Positions 1 through 15,575 of a stretch of 64,000 bases of DNA are shown here, piece after piece. Positions within the stretch are counted from its first letter, which is position 1. Each line of letters opens with the position of its first letter. Below the pieces are notes generated by a model. The model did no database searches. It was not told where the DNA came from and saw only the letters and a list, made by a program, of their open reading frames with translations. This stretch comes from Cannabis sativa (Eukaryota; Streptophyta; Magnoliopsida; Rosales; Cannabaceae), in the NCBI RefSeq assembly GCF_029168945.1, contig NC_083601.1, forward strand, positions 39,995,660 to 40,059,659, given 5' to 3'. Made by a program: the position numbers and the translations under genes.

Positions 1-744
1 CCATGAGTTGGAATACTCATGGACATTATCGGGCCGACCCGGTAGTGCGTCGAAGAATGTCGCCAGAGGTTCAATGGTACGTTTCCCTTGGCTTGTCGGT
101 ATGCCGCTTGCACGGGACGTGGCCTAGATCCTCCGAGAGACGTCGTGACGCGCCTAGGCCATGAGTCTTAACACGAGATGACACGAGTAGTCATTCGTGG
201 GCTAGTTAGCATACGCGCATGGGACGGATGCACCATGTTGGAAAGGGATAGAGGTCTAATGTATGCAACTAGTTTGGTGGCTTGTCTTGAGGGCCTGCCA
301 ACATGCGTGGAGGCATGACACCTTGAGGATTGGGCCATGGACGTATGGGAGTCCTTGGGCGACAAGGGAGACTATTCGGACTGTCTCGAATGGGACATGA
401 TAGAGGCGTTGACACGTTAGCTTGGTGTTGGCATCTTGCCACACACGCTACCTTGGTCACGAGTGACAAGGTGAGCGTCGGTGTTGGTATTTGCCTTACC
501 ATGGCGGGAACCTATGGACAATGTGAGTATCTTGGCTAGAGAGCCTCGATGCACGAATGCACTCATGGATGTAAGCGAGCATAACTCGGCGGGAGTTCTT
601 CGAGAGACGGAAGTGTGCACTAGGCACACGGTCGCGCGAAAAATGAGCCCATTGTTATTCGGATGGTTGGAAGGCTGACCTTGGCTTAGAGAAGTCAAGG
701 TGTCGCACGGGTGGTCCGCTGCCTAAAAAGGTGAGCCTGTGACA
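1..744 (-). mobile_element. LTR-like end of a retrotransposon (runs off the left edge)
   Basis: This block is far richer in G+C than everything to its right and has no long open frame. On the minus strand it begins with TGTCACAGG at 744, a typical LTR start (TG...), and the abrupt border falls inside a CRK coding sequence. It is read here as the edge of an LTR retrotransposon that inserted into the CRK fragment at 745-976. The other LTR, the internal domain and the second target duplication lie outside the window, so the superfamily cannot be assigned. The bases just past the border (CCCGG, 745-749) would be one copy of a 5-bp target duplication. Confidence 0.5.
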
Positions 745-976
745 CCCGGAGGTGGCGTAGTTGAAGCCGTTTCTTCCTAATGGCAGCTTTGGAGAGACTT
801 GTGAGAAGAGTTTTGAGGCTGGATTCATAGGTGCTGTCATTTTTGAAGCCTGTAGAATTGTCACAGACGTGAGAAATGTAAGTGCCATTATTACCTGGTG
901 CCGATGCGGCTTCAGTTCTTGATTGGATGATTTGTGAGCTTGTAATTGCCAATAACGACAATTTCAGGATAAACAT
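745..976 (-). pseudogene. CRK first-exon fragment (signal peptide plus start of DUF26), truncated
   Basis: From an ATG at 976 the minus strand reads a hydrophobic signal peptide (FILKLSLLAITSS) and then the start of a DUF26 (Gnk2/stress-antifungal) domain: a first Cys in SHVCDNSTGF followed by SSLKTLLTSLS, as at the N-terminus of CRKs. Near 790-800 the frame must shift by one base to continue as GRNGFNYATSG, the usual next block, so there is a frameshift. Homology stops at 745, where the LTR-like block begins. The C-8X-C-2X-C motif, transmembrane segment and kinase are missing. It is a dead fifth member of the CRK cluster, in the same orientation as the others. Confidence 0.7.
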
Positions 977-2580
977 TCTTGATGATCACTTAATTTTGTG
1001 TTACTTTTATTTTTTCATAAATTATAAACACAGTAAATAGCTATTGGGTGCAGAACACATACAGTAATGTTGTCAATTGTGATGGATCGATTGACCGAGT
1101 CAAAACTAGCTAGCGAAAACATGTAAGAGCAAAAAATAAAATAAAATGCAATATCATTGATTATTCAACTATCCTGTAACCATTTTCCAACAAAGACTCC
1201 CCACTAAGCAGGTCAACTGAAGTAACTTGACAAATGAGAACGACCCTAACAATTAATGTGGCAATGATCAGTTTTTCTTGAAGAATAATAGTATTGTATA
1301 ATTTTTTTTTACTTATACTTAGAAATATAAGCTAGAATAAATTAGGACATAACTCGTTAGTAATTAATTTTAAAAAACTCAAAATTTTACGGCAAAATTC
1401 TAAAATCTGCTTTCTTTTACCATTTAGTTATTTTTATATATTTTTAGCCAATGTGTAGGTAGGATATTGTACATGTTATAATATTATTTTTTCACGTAAA
1501 TAATATATTTCAAATAAAAATAAATTAATTTAAAATTAAAAAAATTATTCAAAAAAAAATTCTTCCTATTCTTTCTTAATTTTTTGATTTTTTTTTCTCA
1601 TTTACAGACGAACAGTCCTCCTCCCAAGCTCCACCTTCCTCATTCCTTTCAAACTCCACCTTGGTCCTCCATCGAAAATCCACTTCGGCCGTTAATGTTT
1701 TCTTGCAAATGTTCTAATTATAAAAGATATTACTCATGGTTATTAATAAAATTTAATTATAAAATATTAAATTATTAAATTTTAATTTAATAACAAATAA
1801 TAATAATAATAATAAAATTTGATATAATATATAAAGTTTTGATGTATCTAACGGCATTTCTTAGTTTAACAGAATATACTTAAAAAAGAATATTCTGTTA
1901 AATTTAACGATTAGGTTTGATCTCCCGTTAATAAATAAACTCAATATAATTAAACCAAAAAATTAAACAATCTTTTAAATATTAATAATCTCTTTTTAAA
2001 TTAAAAAAAAATCATCTTAGCCACATATCTCTCTAACAAACCTATCTTGGGAGAATATTAATAATTTTTTTTATTTATTTTTTAAAAAAGAAAATCTTTA
2101 TATATTAAAATTAACCTCACGTTATCTAATGTTTTCTCTGGATAAGTATAGGAAGCAGAAATACCACTTCTATATTTGTGTGATTGCAGATATACCACTT
2201 CTGTCATTGACCCACTTTTTAACTTTATAAATGAAGATGTTCATATAATATTAACACTTTACAGAATATTTATAGATATAAACTTACATTACAATGCTAT
2301 GTTAAAAAAAGAACTAAATAGAATAATCTACTACTCCAATAATAAATTTATTTACAATTTTATAATTACACTAATATTATTTTTAATACATTATTAAATA
2401 ATATTTCAAATATAAATATTTAATTTTTTCAAATAAAAATTTTGCAATTTTCAAAAATAAAATACATTCAAAATCTTAAAAAGACCAAAATCTTAAATGA
2501 AACTAACAATACGTGACTCGGCACGTACATTCAGCTAGTATATATAGAAGTGGTAATAGTTCCAGAAGCAACAATTTCTT
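977..2580. other. AT-rich intergenic stretch
   Basis: No coding sequence is recognisable. It contains poly-A/T tracts, a short palindrome around AGAATATTCT near 1890 and a possible small inverted-repeat element at 2162-2555 (listed separately). Confidence 0.6.
2162..2555. mobile_element. Possible small TIR element
   Basis: A 394-bp AT-rich stretch is bounded by perfect 14-bp inverted repeats, TACCACTTCTATAT at 2162-2175 and ATATAGAAGTGGTA at 2542-2555. Part of the left repeat recurs directly at about 2191. No convincing target duplication is seen, so the family is unknown and the call is tentative. Confidence 0.3.
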
Positions 2581-2691
2581 TTATTGAATAGAAGCAGTAG
2601 TATCAGATACAGAACGGTTTGTAAACGAAGACTGATTGATCGGTATTACTTTAGGCACACAAAAAGCAGGTTGTCTTGGCTGGGGAAGAGA
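2581..2691 (-). pseudogene. Orphaned last-exon end of CRK-A1
   Basis: Read on the minus strand this is the C-terminal tail of a CRK (SLPQPRQPAFCV, then NQSSFTNRSVSDTTASIQ and a TAA stop at 2581). It is the original end of CRK-A1's last exon, separated from the rest of that exon (from 5053 upward) by the Mutator-like insertion at 2701-5052. Joining the two parts at the shared 9-bp TACTGTTCC gives one in-frame exon of 291 nt, so the tail was intact when the insertion happened and has no stop since. It can only be translated now if the whole insertion is spliced out. Confidence 0.8.
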
Positions 2692-2700
2692 TACTGTTCC
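2692..2700. repeat. Target-site duplication, left copy
   Basis: TACTGTTCC here is identical to 5053-5061 on the other side of the insertion. Nine bases is the length expected of Mutator-like elements, and the duplicated bases are CRK coding sequence (Gly-Thr-Val). Confidence 0.85.
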
Positions 2701-5010
2701 GTGAAAATTACATGAAATATGGGATTTCATAACAAAGTTAGAAAAATATGGCATTTTTAGGTTTGCCACTCTTCTATGGCATTTTTTCACATTTAAGATT
2801 TTTTATGGTATTTGATATGCCATATTTTTATAAACTTATTATCCAGTCCCATGTTTTATGTTTTTGTTTTTAGCTTAATTAGTTTTATTTATTTTTTAAT
2901 TTATTTTACACTTACATTTTAGGGTTTCTTTTTATTTGAAAAATTTACACCAAATACTACATTTTTTTTCAAACATTACATTTTTAATTTGACAAGAACA
3001 TTTTACTTTTATACTTTTATTAATTTTTTTTTCTTTTTTACTTATTGAAACTTCAAAAAAAAATTTTGTTTGTTTTTTTTTTTATATATTTTTTAGTTAA
3101 TTTTGGCTCTCTTTTTTCTTTTCAACTTTGAAGTCAGTTGTTACTTTTTTTTTTTCTTTCTTTCGCTTATCTCTCTATTTTTTTTTTCTAATTTCTCTTT
3201 GTGTCTCTTTTTTTTTAATTTTTTTTTCTCAACCTATTTTTTTTTCTCTTAATATATATAATAAGTGTACATTTTTATATTTCATTTTTTTTACAAAAAT
3301 TAAACTTGTTTTTTTATTTAAACTACTATTTGTTTTTTTTTTGTTAAAAACTAATTATTCCATTAAAAACAGCAGAAAAAAAAAAACCAGTTTCATCAAC
3401 ATCATCCTGAAAAAAAAAAACAATATAAAAAATCATAATCTAAAAAGAATCCAAACTTTAAAAACTAGTTTCATCAACATTGAAAGAAACTAATAATTTC
3501 ATTTAAAGAATACAAAAAATAGTTTCATCAACAAGATAATGAAAAAAATTACAATCTAAAGACGATACTAACTTTAAAAACCAGTTTCATCAATATTAAA
3601 AGAAACGAATTATTTCATTATAAGAGGCAAAAAAAAAAAATAATAGTTTCATCAATAACATAATAAAAAATACACAATGCCTAATAACTAAACTTTTACA
3701 AATTAACGATACTAAATTTAAAAACCAGTTTCGAACATATAAATTTTTTATCAATAATAATCAAACTTTTAACTTCATTCTTTATTTTGGCATTTAATTT
3801 TTTATTTGCTTGCTCAAAAATTAGAGTTAATTTAAACATACAATATGCAACAAATATAACAAAGAAAATCATAAATTTAAATCAAAGAGAAAAAAAAAGA
3901 AACAAAGAAAATTAAAGAGACAAAAGTGTAATAAAAACCATGAAAGAATAACAAAAAAAAAAACAGTGGAATGTGAGAAACCAGTTAGTAAAACAACCAA
4001 AATAAAAACAAACAAATAAAAACCAGTTTCTTGAAATAAATTAATAAAAAAATTGAATAAAACTCAATTATGAACAACAATAAAAAAAAATTAGTTATAA
4101 AAACTAGTTACTTAAAAAAACCAGTTATGAAAATAATAAAATAATATGTGTGTCAGAAACTGATTAATTAAAATAAAATAAAAATTGTTGTTCAAATATC
4201 ATACAATAATAAAACTGGTTTTATACAAACTAAAAAATATATAATAATATCATAAAAATTGAGCAACCCCATTACAGAACAGTTAAAACCTGTGAAACCA
4301 GTTTCGACATGTGAAACCAGTTTTGACGTTATAAAAAATCATAACAAAATACAAATGTTAATAATAAAATTAATTGAAACCAGTTTCATCAGACAATCAA
4401 ATAAAAACCTACACACACAAATATACAAAAAAAAAAAAATACTAATCACAAATATAATCAAAACAACACATAATGCCTACCAATAATTTAATAACAAAAT
4501 ATAAGTGTAAGTTTCCAACCTAGAAACAAAATAATAAAAAAGTAACTTGAAAAAAAATTCTAATAACATAATGAAACTATTTTTTTTTATTCTTTTAATG
4601 AAATTAATAGTTTCTTTCAATGTTGATGAAACTGATTTTTAAAGTTTATATTATCTTAGATTATAATTTTTTATATTGTTTTTTCTTCAGGATGATGTTG
4701 ATGAAACTGGTTTTTTTTTTCCTGCTGCTTTTAATGAAATAATTAGTTTTTAACAAAAAAACAAAGAAAAAAAAAATAGTAGTTTAAATAAAAAAAAAAC
4801 AAGTTTAATCTCTGTAAAAAAAAATAATATCTATAGTTGAGATCATTTTTTATTTATTTTAGTATTTTATTTTTTTAAAAAAGAAAAAATAAATAAAAAG
4901 AAACACAAATTTAAAGTTTTTTATGGCATTCCTCAAGACTTTTTCCCATATTTGTAAGTATTTTAAAAAAATGTCATATTTAGTGTAATTAAGTTTTTAT
5001 GCCATATATA

Positions 5011-7683
<2,673 letters not shown>

Positions 7684-8998
7684 GTCTTTTATTGTGAAAG
7701 TAGTTTTAGTCTTTTGGATCAAAGATAAAACCAGAAGTTTAAAATGCACTAACACTAACATGTGTATCCAATAACAGTGCATGCATCAGCTCCTAAAGTT
7801 GCAGCCTGATATTTTGTGATTGACTAAAAAAATGGTTCACACTTAGTATAAAGTAGATTCCTAGGGACCAGACATTCTTTTTTTTTTTCTTTTTTCTGAT
7901 GGTTTGGTCCCAGCTGATCTGAATTGATCTGTATGTTCATTTTGTTATTATCCTGTCAGATAAACAAAATGATCTAGAGGTTTGGAAAGTTTCTCATTTG
8001 TTTTTATTTTAATTTTAGTTTAGGTGGGGTTGGTGACAAAGAGGGAGATAAAAGCACTAGAGTTATTTCATTGCTCAAAATAGACCAAAAACAATGTTTT
8101 CTCTCTTTTCGTTATTATATTACCTTATCCAGTTGCGGCTGATTGCTAGTCCACACGTTCACAAATCAGATGTATAAAATAACACATACTCTTTTTTGCT
8201 TTACTTATAAATCCAATCAGGTTTACAATGTTTATGTATTTCTATTATCCAATCACAATAGTCAACTGTATAATATATAGTCATACATATTGATATTCAG
8301 TTTACAGTTTTAGCAAATACCATTAGAAAATTGTTTTAATAGTTTTTTTTTTTTTGGCATGATCATATGCTCTTCATTATTATTATTATTATGGTCCGTG
8401 GAAGTGTTCAGGTAGTATTTTAGTGCAAATTCTTTTACTGTTCTATATTGAAGGAAACATGATACGAAAATTCATCCAACCACTCAACAACCAAAAATTA
8501 ATGTGAAAACGAGCTTGACAAGAGATGGCTAAATCAATAATTGATTTATTGTCGGCATTTAAATCTTTTTATAATTGGTTATGTACTAATTTTTATTGAT
8601 AATAAATCAATAATGTTATTTGTTCTAATTCAATCCCATTATTGAGCTAAACCATAATTCTGTATTAAGAGAAAGCGCACAATTAAATGACTGACATGAA
8701 CATCGAATCTTTATCATCATTTTTTAGTAAGAAAATTAAATGATTTGTGTGAACTTCTGACTAGTTTCTCAAGGGTAGTACTACTTTTTGCTCTGCTCTT
8801 CTGTTTTTAATGTTTCATTACCATTATCACCACCATTATTTGAGGTACTATTTCAAACACCAAGACTGAAGCAAGAAAAAGCTTTCATTAAAACCAAAGT
8901 ATATACAGAATACAGTTATATATTAGGTAACTAGTGAAATACCAGATCAACATGCAGAGTAAATTGATCAATTAGACTAGTTACACTTGACATTGTCC
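7684..8998. other. Intergenic region between CRK-A1 and CRK-B1
   Basis: AT-rich, no coding sequence recognised. It must contain the CRK-A1 promoter (right after 7683) and the CRK-B1 3' untranslated region (left of 8999). A poly-T tract near 8342 and an ATT run near 8376 are the only simple repeats. Confidence 0.5.
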
Positions 8999-11583
8999 TC
9001 ACTCACGTAAAAAACTTGACATAGTTATACTATTGATTGACAAATAATCAACATTAATTTCATCATACTGATTTGATAAACCCCAAGAAAACGCTGGCCG
9101 TTCAGGTTGCCGAAGAGTCTCGCTTTCACTGTTTAACATTACCACAATAGACGACATAGTTGGTCTCTCTTGTGGATCTTCCTGAACGCACAACAGTCCA
9201 AGATAAACACATCTGGTAAACTCATCTGGAGAACATGAGTCTGTCAACAAGGGATCCATCAACTCAAGTGCCCTTCCTTCTTTCCAAAGCTGCCATGCCT
9301 GCAAATTTCCATATCCCAAAAGTGAATACCAACATCTGAAATTGCGATTTGACTAATCTTTAATTTAATAACAAGGCTTACATATGCTATGAGACTTAGA
9401 GCCTGTTTGGATTGTTGGAAACCAGCACTCTTTTTCCCACTAATGATCTCAAGCAGGAGAACTCCAAAGCTAAACACATCAGATTTAACTGAGTAGAGTC
9501 CCTCCATTGCATACTCAGGAGCCATGTAACCGCTACTCCACAGAAGAGTAAAAAATGTAAAAGACAAAGAATATGAATAGTGCCATTATATTTTATGTTA
9601 TAACACACTTACTATGTTCCAACAAGTCTACATGTACTGGCTTCACCTTCAGTTCCTACAAAGATCCTTGCCATCCCAAAGTCTGAAATCTTTGGATTCA
9701 TGTGACTATCCAACAACACATTGCTAGCTTTTAGGTCCCTATGAATGATTCTTAGTCTTGAATCCTCATGAAGATAAAGCATACCCTTTGCGATTCCAAT
9801 TACGATATTAAGGCGATTAGTCCAATTGAGTTGTGCACGTTTGCTAGGATCTAACAAGAAAAGAAAATAAATAGATTAAAATATATAAATGTTTCCAAAG
9901 AGTCATATATTTACCAGAGAGAGAACCTCTGTTTTAAGTGTAAATAAAATTATGATAGAAATCAGAGGAAACTTACCAAAGAGGAGAACATCAAGACTTC
10001 CATTAGGCATGTATTCATACAAAAGTATCTTTTCTTCTCCATTTACGCAGAAACCCAAAAGCCTCACAAGATTTTTGTGTTGAAGTTTCATTATCAGTAG
10101 AACTTCATTGGTAAACTCCTCTGAACCTTGTTCTGAACAACTTGAAAGCCTCTTTACCGCAACTTCTCTTCCATCACTTAGTTTACCCTGAAAAAAAATT
10201 AGATTTTAGGGTTTAAAAAAACTATTTAGTTTATGGACTAAACCCTCGGAAATAGAATTTTATGGAGAAATTTAATATATTACCTTATAAACAGGGCCAA
10301 AACCACCTTGTCCAAGCAAATTTGACTCAGAAAAGTTATCAGTGGCTGCATGAATTGTGGCCAGATCAATATATGGAAACTCTCCTGCATTCTCCTCGTC
10401 CCATGCTTGAAAATGCTGTTGCACTATATTTTTCAGTCCATTTGGTCCACCATTGTCGTTTAACGGTTCTTCTGGATCATTCTTATCTGCAAATTGAACG
10501 ATTTCATTATACAAAAAGAAAAAAGAAAGAGGTAAAACGGAATCAAGAATAATAATTTAGGTTGTTATGTTACCATTTTGAGATCGGAATTTCAATATAA
10601 GACAGTAGACAGAGAAACCGAAGGCCAATACAGCTAAAAAAGCTGAAACTACAAAGATAATTGTCGTCCTAATGTGCCATTTGCTTCCTGCAGTATAAGC
10701 TATTTAAAATTTATTGAAAAAAAAGGTCACATAAAAATTCTCAAATTTCTTAAAGAAAAATCATTGGAAGACACTTACTCTTCCCGGGCTCCAATACGAA
10801 TCCACTCGGTGGTATTTCAGAATCATCTTCGTAAAAATCGTATAACTCGTATCTTAAAAAGCAACTCTTGCTCAAAATTCGTACTCCCTTAGAGAAACTG
10901 CAGCAAGTTGAAGCATTTTCAATAGTGGCCTTAAGGCAAGTCTTACAGCCAGTTGGAGATAAGTCCTCAGTACACTGAACAACAGCATATACAATATCGT
11001 TTCCATAACTTCTTTTGTCAGCTGCATAGTATTTGATCGGCGAATGATTATAAGCTGCCTTCTCAATCAACTCATTTAACATCTCTTCCAACGCAGATCC
11101 GAGCTGTTTTGGTTCTGAAGCATTTATGAGATTATGCATTTCTAAATTTTCTGAAACATCAACAGAGCCTAAGAAGTTCGTATTGGAATAACGTATCATG
11201 CATTTTTCTTCCCATATTACTGCTTCTGGTGAGTTGGGACAATGGCCCATGATTTCTTTTGAGGTCAAGCTAATGCAATTCTTGCAATCTTCATTTGTCG
11301 CATAGCCAAGGCACATATAGAGGCCGTAGACTTTATCGGAGTCGACTCCAGAGGAGGAGGTATTGTAAAATTTAGAAACAGAAGCAGTTGAGGCTAAGGA
11401 ATGGAATAGATTGTAGAGACTGTTTTGAGTTGGGAAGTGACTATTATTGTTAAGTGTATTATTTGTGTTGCAGATGTGGACAGGAAGATATGCAGCATTA
11501 ACAAGCACAAACTGTCCCCTAAGGAAACAGTAGGCCAGAAGTAAGGTTACAGCTTTGAAAGCGTTTCGGAAATACAACAACAT
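8999..11583 (-). CDS. CRK-B1: cysteine-rich receptor-like protein kinase, intact
   Basis: Predicted receptor kinase, 673 aa, and one of the two undamaged members of the cluster. Exons: 10779-11583, 10574-10687, 10284-10486, 9977-10187, 9613-9850, 9382-9532, 8999-9298, all GT-AG; exons 4, 5 and 6 are 211, 238 and 151 nt, exactly as in CRK-A1. The N-terminus is a signal peptide ending near VLVNA. Two DUF26 domains follow, with [13 protein letters not shown] and [13 protein letters not shown], and the second keeps the CCSFSKG block. The membrane segment is at about 277-299. Kinase: [10 protein letters not shown] in exon 3, VAVK Lys386, helix-C Glu in FTNEV, HRD 481-483, DFG 501-503, then [11 protein letters not shown]. 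It ends SFLRE with TGA at 8999. The kinase ([12 protein letters not shown]) is closer to CRK-B2 than to the A-type genes. Ligand and target are unknown. Confidence 0.92.
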
Positions 11584-12758
11584 ATTCTTAATTTCACAAT
11601 AAGTTTTGTGTTGATTTTTCGTGAATTTCTTACTGAAATTCTTCTCCTCTTATTTCTTTTCTTTTCTTATTTTACCGGAGGGAGAGTATGTACTAATGGC
11701 TTACCATAAGATTTTTCATATTTCTTGGCAATTAATAGGCTAGTTTTAACTTTTGATAAATGAATCAGATCATCCAAAATGGATTTGGTCTTCACTTCAG
11801 GTCTTCCACCAGCCACCTAAAGTTATGATATTTTTATTAAAGTAAAAAGGTCTTTCGGTGTTTACTCTGTTCCAAAGAAATTAACGTAGAAAGTTCCTTT
11901 TCTGGACCACAGGTCCACAGAAGCGACGCACACAGAACATTCTGCTCCATTAAAACAAATATGAATATTGCTATTAGGTCCACAAGCACCAACATGAAGT
12001 GATGTACTATAAATTATTAGCAATTTTTTATAATTATTATTAAAATAAGATAAGTTGAGATCCAATATTGAATTACACCACTACCTTTCAAATTTCTCCG
12101 CAATCATATTAACTATTCAGCTAGTTTACTCTTTGTTATAGAAAATTTTCAACTGTCTATTAATCGGTTAGGGGTCTAATGAAGCTTAAACTAATAAACA
12201 CGATAAATGGATGGCTAACCCTGCCAATAGAAAGGTCCCCAGACATCAAAACAATAATTGGTTTGAATCTAAAGTTAAGAAATACACATGGTGCCTAGTA
12301 CCTTAATGAAGTCTTACAATTTAATATCGATCACACTTATTTTAATTTAATAAAAATTATAAAAAATTATTAACTAATTATAAAACATATATTATAGTTG
12401 TACTAAGTGCCACATAACAATACTCAAAGTTAATTAGGGGTACTTCATTTTCTCCTTAAGGCAAGTTTAATATAGCATTGTTGCCTGAACCCACCTTTTA
12501 TTTTATATATTAAAAGAAATTTAACTAGCCAACCAAAAGCAAGAAAGAAAAAAAATAAATAAAAATAATAAGTAGTACTGGTGATCACCATTACTAATAT
12601 TTAGTTTTGAAAAGTTAATATTTTAAGATTAAATTGTCCATTTTTCTAACAGCACCTACCGTTAGAGAAGCCTTTAGGAAATAAAAAAAAAAAAAATCAG
12701 TATTAGACTTCAATGATGTTTAGTATTTTTCGCTATTAGACATCAATGATGTTTAGCA
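11584..12758. other. CRK-B1 upstream region, no gene seen
   Basis: AT-rich upstream sequence of CRK-B1. A roughly 31-bp direct repeat (TTAGACATCAATGATGTTTA and variants) occurs twice at about 12704-12765, next to the following Mutator-like insertion. No coding sequence is recognisable. Confidence 0.5.
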
Positions 12759-12767
12759 TTTTTTTAT

Positions 12768-15566
12768 GGGCTTTTTTCATAAATGTACAACAAAAATAAA
12801 ATAATTACAAAAAATGTGCAAAAAAAAATTATTTTAAAAATTTATACATTTTGAAAATTTATTACATGAAACCATACATTTTTAATATGTTTATTAAACC
12901 TCAAAATAAACAATTTCGTAAAATTAATTAAACGGTTTTATAAAAATAAACAAGTTAAATATTTTTTTATTAAAAGATAAATGTTTATTATCTATTTTAG
13001 TATGAATTATTATAATTTAATAAGATTTTTTTTAATAAAATACAATATCAAAATTATAAACATTAATGTATATAAATATAAATCAATACTTAAAATTACT
13101 AAAAATAAACATGACACGTAAAGTGATATAATAAACATATGTGAATATTATTATTTTGTTTATTAAAGTAGTGTGTTTAATAAATAGAAAACAAAATAAA
13201 CATATATATACAAAATATTTTATATTATTAGTATGTTTATTATAATTGTAAACATAAAAATAGACATAGTCAATTTATACTATACTAAAATAAATATATT
13301 CTTTCTATTGTTTCTATAAATTGATTATTTTCTAATGAGTTAGTGAACAAGTTTTTTATTGAAGTATAATTCTTACATCAAAAAATAAATAAACAAACAT
13401 AACTTTATAAATTCCAAAAATTATTTAATTAAAAAAAATAAACACGACACAATTAATAAACAAAGAAAAAGATAAAGATAAACAATTTTATATATATATA
13501 TATATATATATTATTTATTTTCTAAAAAATTACTAAAAAAATAAACATAACACACGTAGAGTGATATAAAATAACTTATGTGAATATTATTATTTTGTTT
13601 ATTAAATTAGTATGTTTAATTAATAGAAATAAAATAAATACATATATAAAATATTTTATATTATTAGTATGTTTATTATAATTGTAAACATAAAAATAAA
13701 CATAGCCAATAAACACATATATAAAATGTTTTATATTATTAGTATGTTTATTATAATTGTAAACATAAAAATAAACATAACCAATATTACCATATATGTA
13801 CTAATCAATAATTATTACCATATATATTATAATAAAAATTGAAAAAAAGTTTTTAATTAGGGCTTTTTTCATAAATGTACAACAAAAATAAAATAATTAC
13901 AAAAAATGTGCAAAAAAAATTATTTTAAAAATTTATACATTTTGAAAACTTATTACATGAAACCATACATTTTTAATATGCTTATTAAACATCAAAATAA
14001 ACAATTTCGTAAAATTAATTAAACAGATTTATAAAAATAAACAAGTTAAATATTTTTTTATTAAAAGATAAATGTTTATTATCTATTTTAGTATGAATTA
14101 TTATAATTTAATAAGATTTTTTTTTAATAAAATACAATATCAAAATTATAAACATTAATGTATATAAATATAAATCAATACTTAAAATTACTAAAAATAA
14201 ACATGACACGTAGAGTGATATAATAAACATATGTGAATATTATTATTTTGTTTATTAAAGTAGTATGTTTAATAAATAGAAAACAAAATAAACATATATA
14301 TACAAAGTATTTTTATATTATTAGTATGTTAATTATAATTGTAAACATAAAAATAGACATAGTCAATTTATATTATACTAAAATAAGTATATTTTCTTTC
14401 TATTGTTTCTATATATTGATTATTTTCTAATGAGTTAGTGAACGAGTTTTCTATTGAAGTATAATTCTTACATCAAAAAATAAATAAACAAACATAACTT
14501 TATAAATTCCAAAAATTATTTAATTAAAAAAAATAAACACGACACAATTAATAAACAAAGAAAAAAAATAAAGATAAACAATTTTTTTTATATATTATTT
14601 ATTTTCTAAAAAATTACTAAAAAATAAACATAACACACGTAGAGTGATATAATAAACTTATGTGAATATTATTATTTTGTTTATTAAAGTAGTATGTTTA
14701 ATAATTAAATAGAAAACAAAATAAACATATATATACAAAGTATTTTATATTATTAGTATGTTAATTATAATTGTAAACATAAAAATAGACATAGTCAATT
14801 TATATTATACTAAAATAAGTATATTTTCTTTCTATTGTTTCTATATATTGATTATTTTCTAATGAGTTAGTGAACGAGTTTTCTATTGAAGTATAATTCT
14901 TACATCAAAAAATAAATAAACAAACATAACTTTATAAATTCCAAAAATTATTTAATTAAAAAAAATAAACACGACACAATTAATAAACAAAGAAAAAGAT
15001 AAAGATAAACAATTTTTTATATATATTATTTATTTTCTAAAAAATTACTAAAAAATAAACATAACACACGTAGAGTGATATAATAAACTTATGTGAATAT
15101 TATTATTTTGTTTATTAAATTAGTATGTTTAATTAATAGAAAATAAAATAAATACATACATAAAATATTTTATATTATTAGTATGTTTATTATAATTGTA
15201 AACATAAAAGTAAGCATAGCCAATAAACACATATATAAAATGTTTTATATTATTAGTATGTTTATTATAATTGTAAACATAAAAATAAACATAACCAATA
15301 TTACTATATATATATACTAATCAATAATTATTACCATATATATTATAAAAAAAATTGAAAAAAAGTTTTTAATTATATATAAAAGTGTATGAGAAAATGA
15401 TAATAAGTTTTTTTGCACATATTTTGTAATTAATTAAAATAATGTATACAAAATTGTAAAATGCCCTTTTAATTATATATAAAAGTGTATGAGAAAATGA
15501 TAATAAGTTTTTTTTGCACATATTTTGTGATTAATTAAAATAATGTATACAAAATTATAAATACCC
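12768..15566. mobile_element. Mutator-like element (outer copy) containing a nested sister copy
   Basis: The element is flanked by TTTTTTTAT on both sides (12759-12767 and 15567-15575), a 9-bp duplication typical of Mutator-like elements, although its low complexity weakens it. The left end starts GGGCTTTTTTCATAAATGTA and the complement of the right end starts GGGTATTTATAATTTTGTAT, imperfect terminal inverted repeats. The outer copy itself is 12768-13859 plus 15476-15566, about 1.2 kb; the rest is a second copy inserted into it. The interior is almost entirely A/T with repeated blocks containing AACATAACACACGTAGAGTG. No transposase is visible. Confidence 0.75.
13860..15466. mobile_element. 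Nested Mutator-like element (inner copy)
   Basis: A second copy starts at 13860 with GGGCTTTTTTCATAAATGTA, the same sequence as the outer start at 12768, and ends ATGCCC at 15466. It is flanked by TTTTAATTA at 13851-13859 and 15467-15475, its own 9-bp target duplication, which lies inside the outer element. The inner copy is about 425 bp longer than the outer one because an internal block is tandemly duplicated (starts near 14190 and 14615, related block near 15045). The apparent 100-bp duplication at 15370-15566 is explained by the right ends of the two copies lying side by side. Confidence 0.75.
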
Positions 15567-15575
15567 TTTTTTTAT

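Noticed and set aside
417..698. 93-codon minus frame in the GC-rich left block
   Set aside because: Several overlapping frames exist there on both strands because G+C is high; none resembles a retrotransposon protein, and the block behaves like an LTR.
3128..3493. 121-codon Phe/Lys-rich frame
   Set aside because: Poly-T then poly-A sequence in the foldback arm of the Mutator-like element.
15370..15566. Simple 100-bp tandem duplication
   Set aside because: It is better explained as the right ends of an inner and an outer Mutator-like element lying next to each other.
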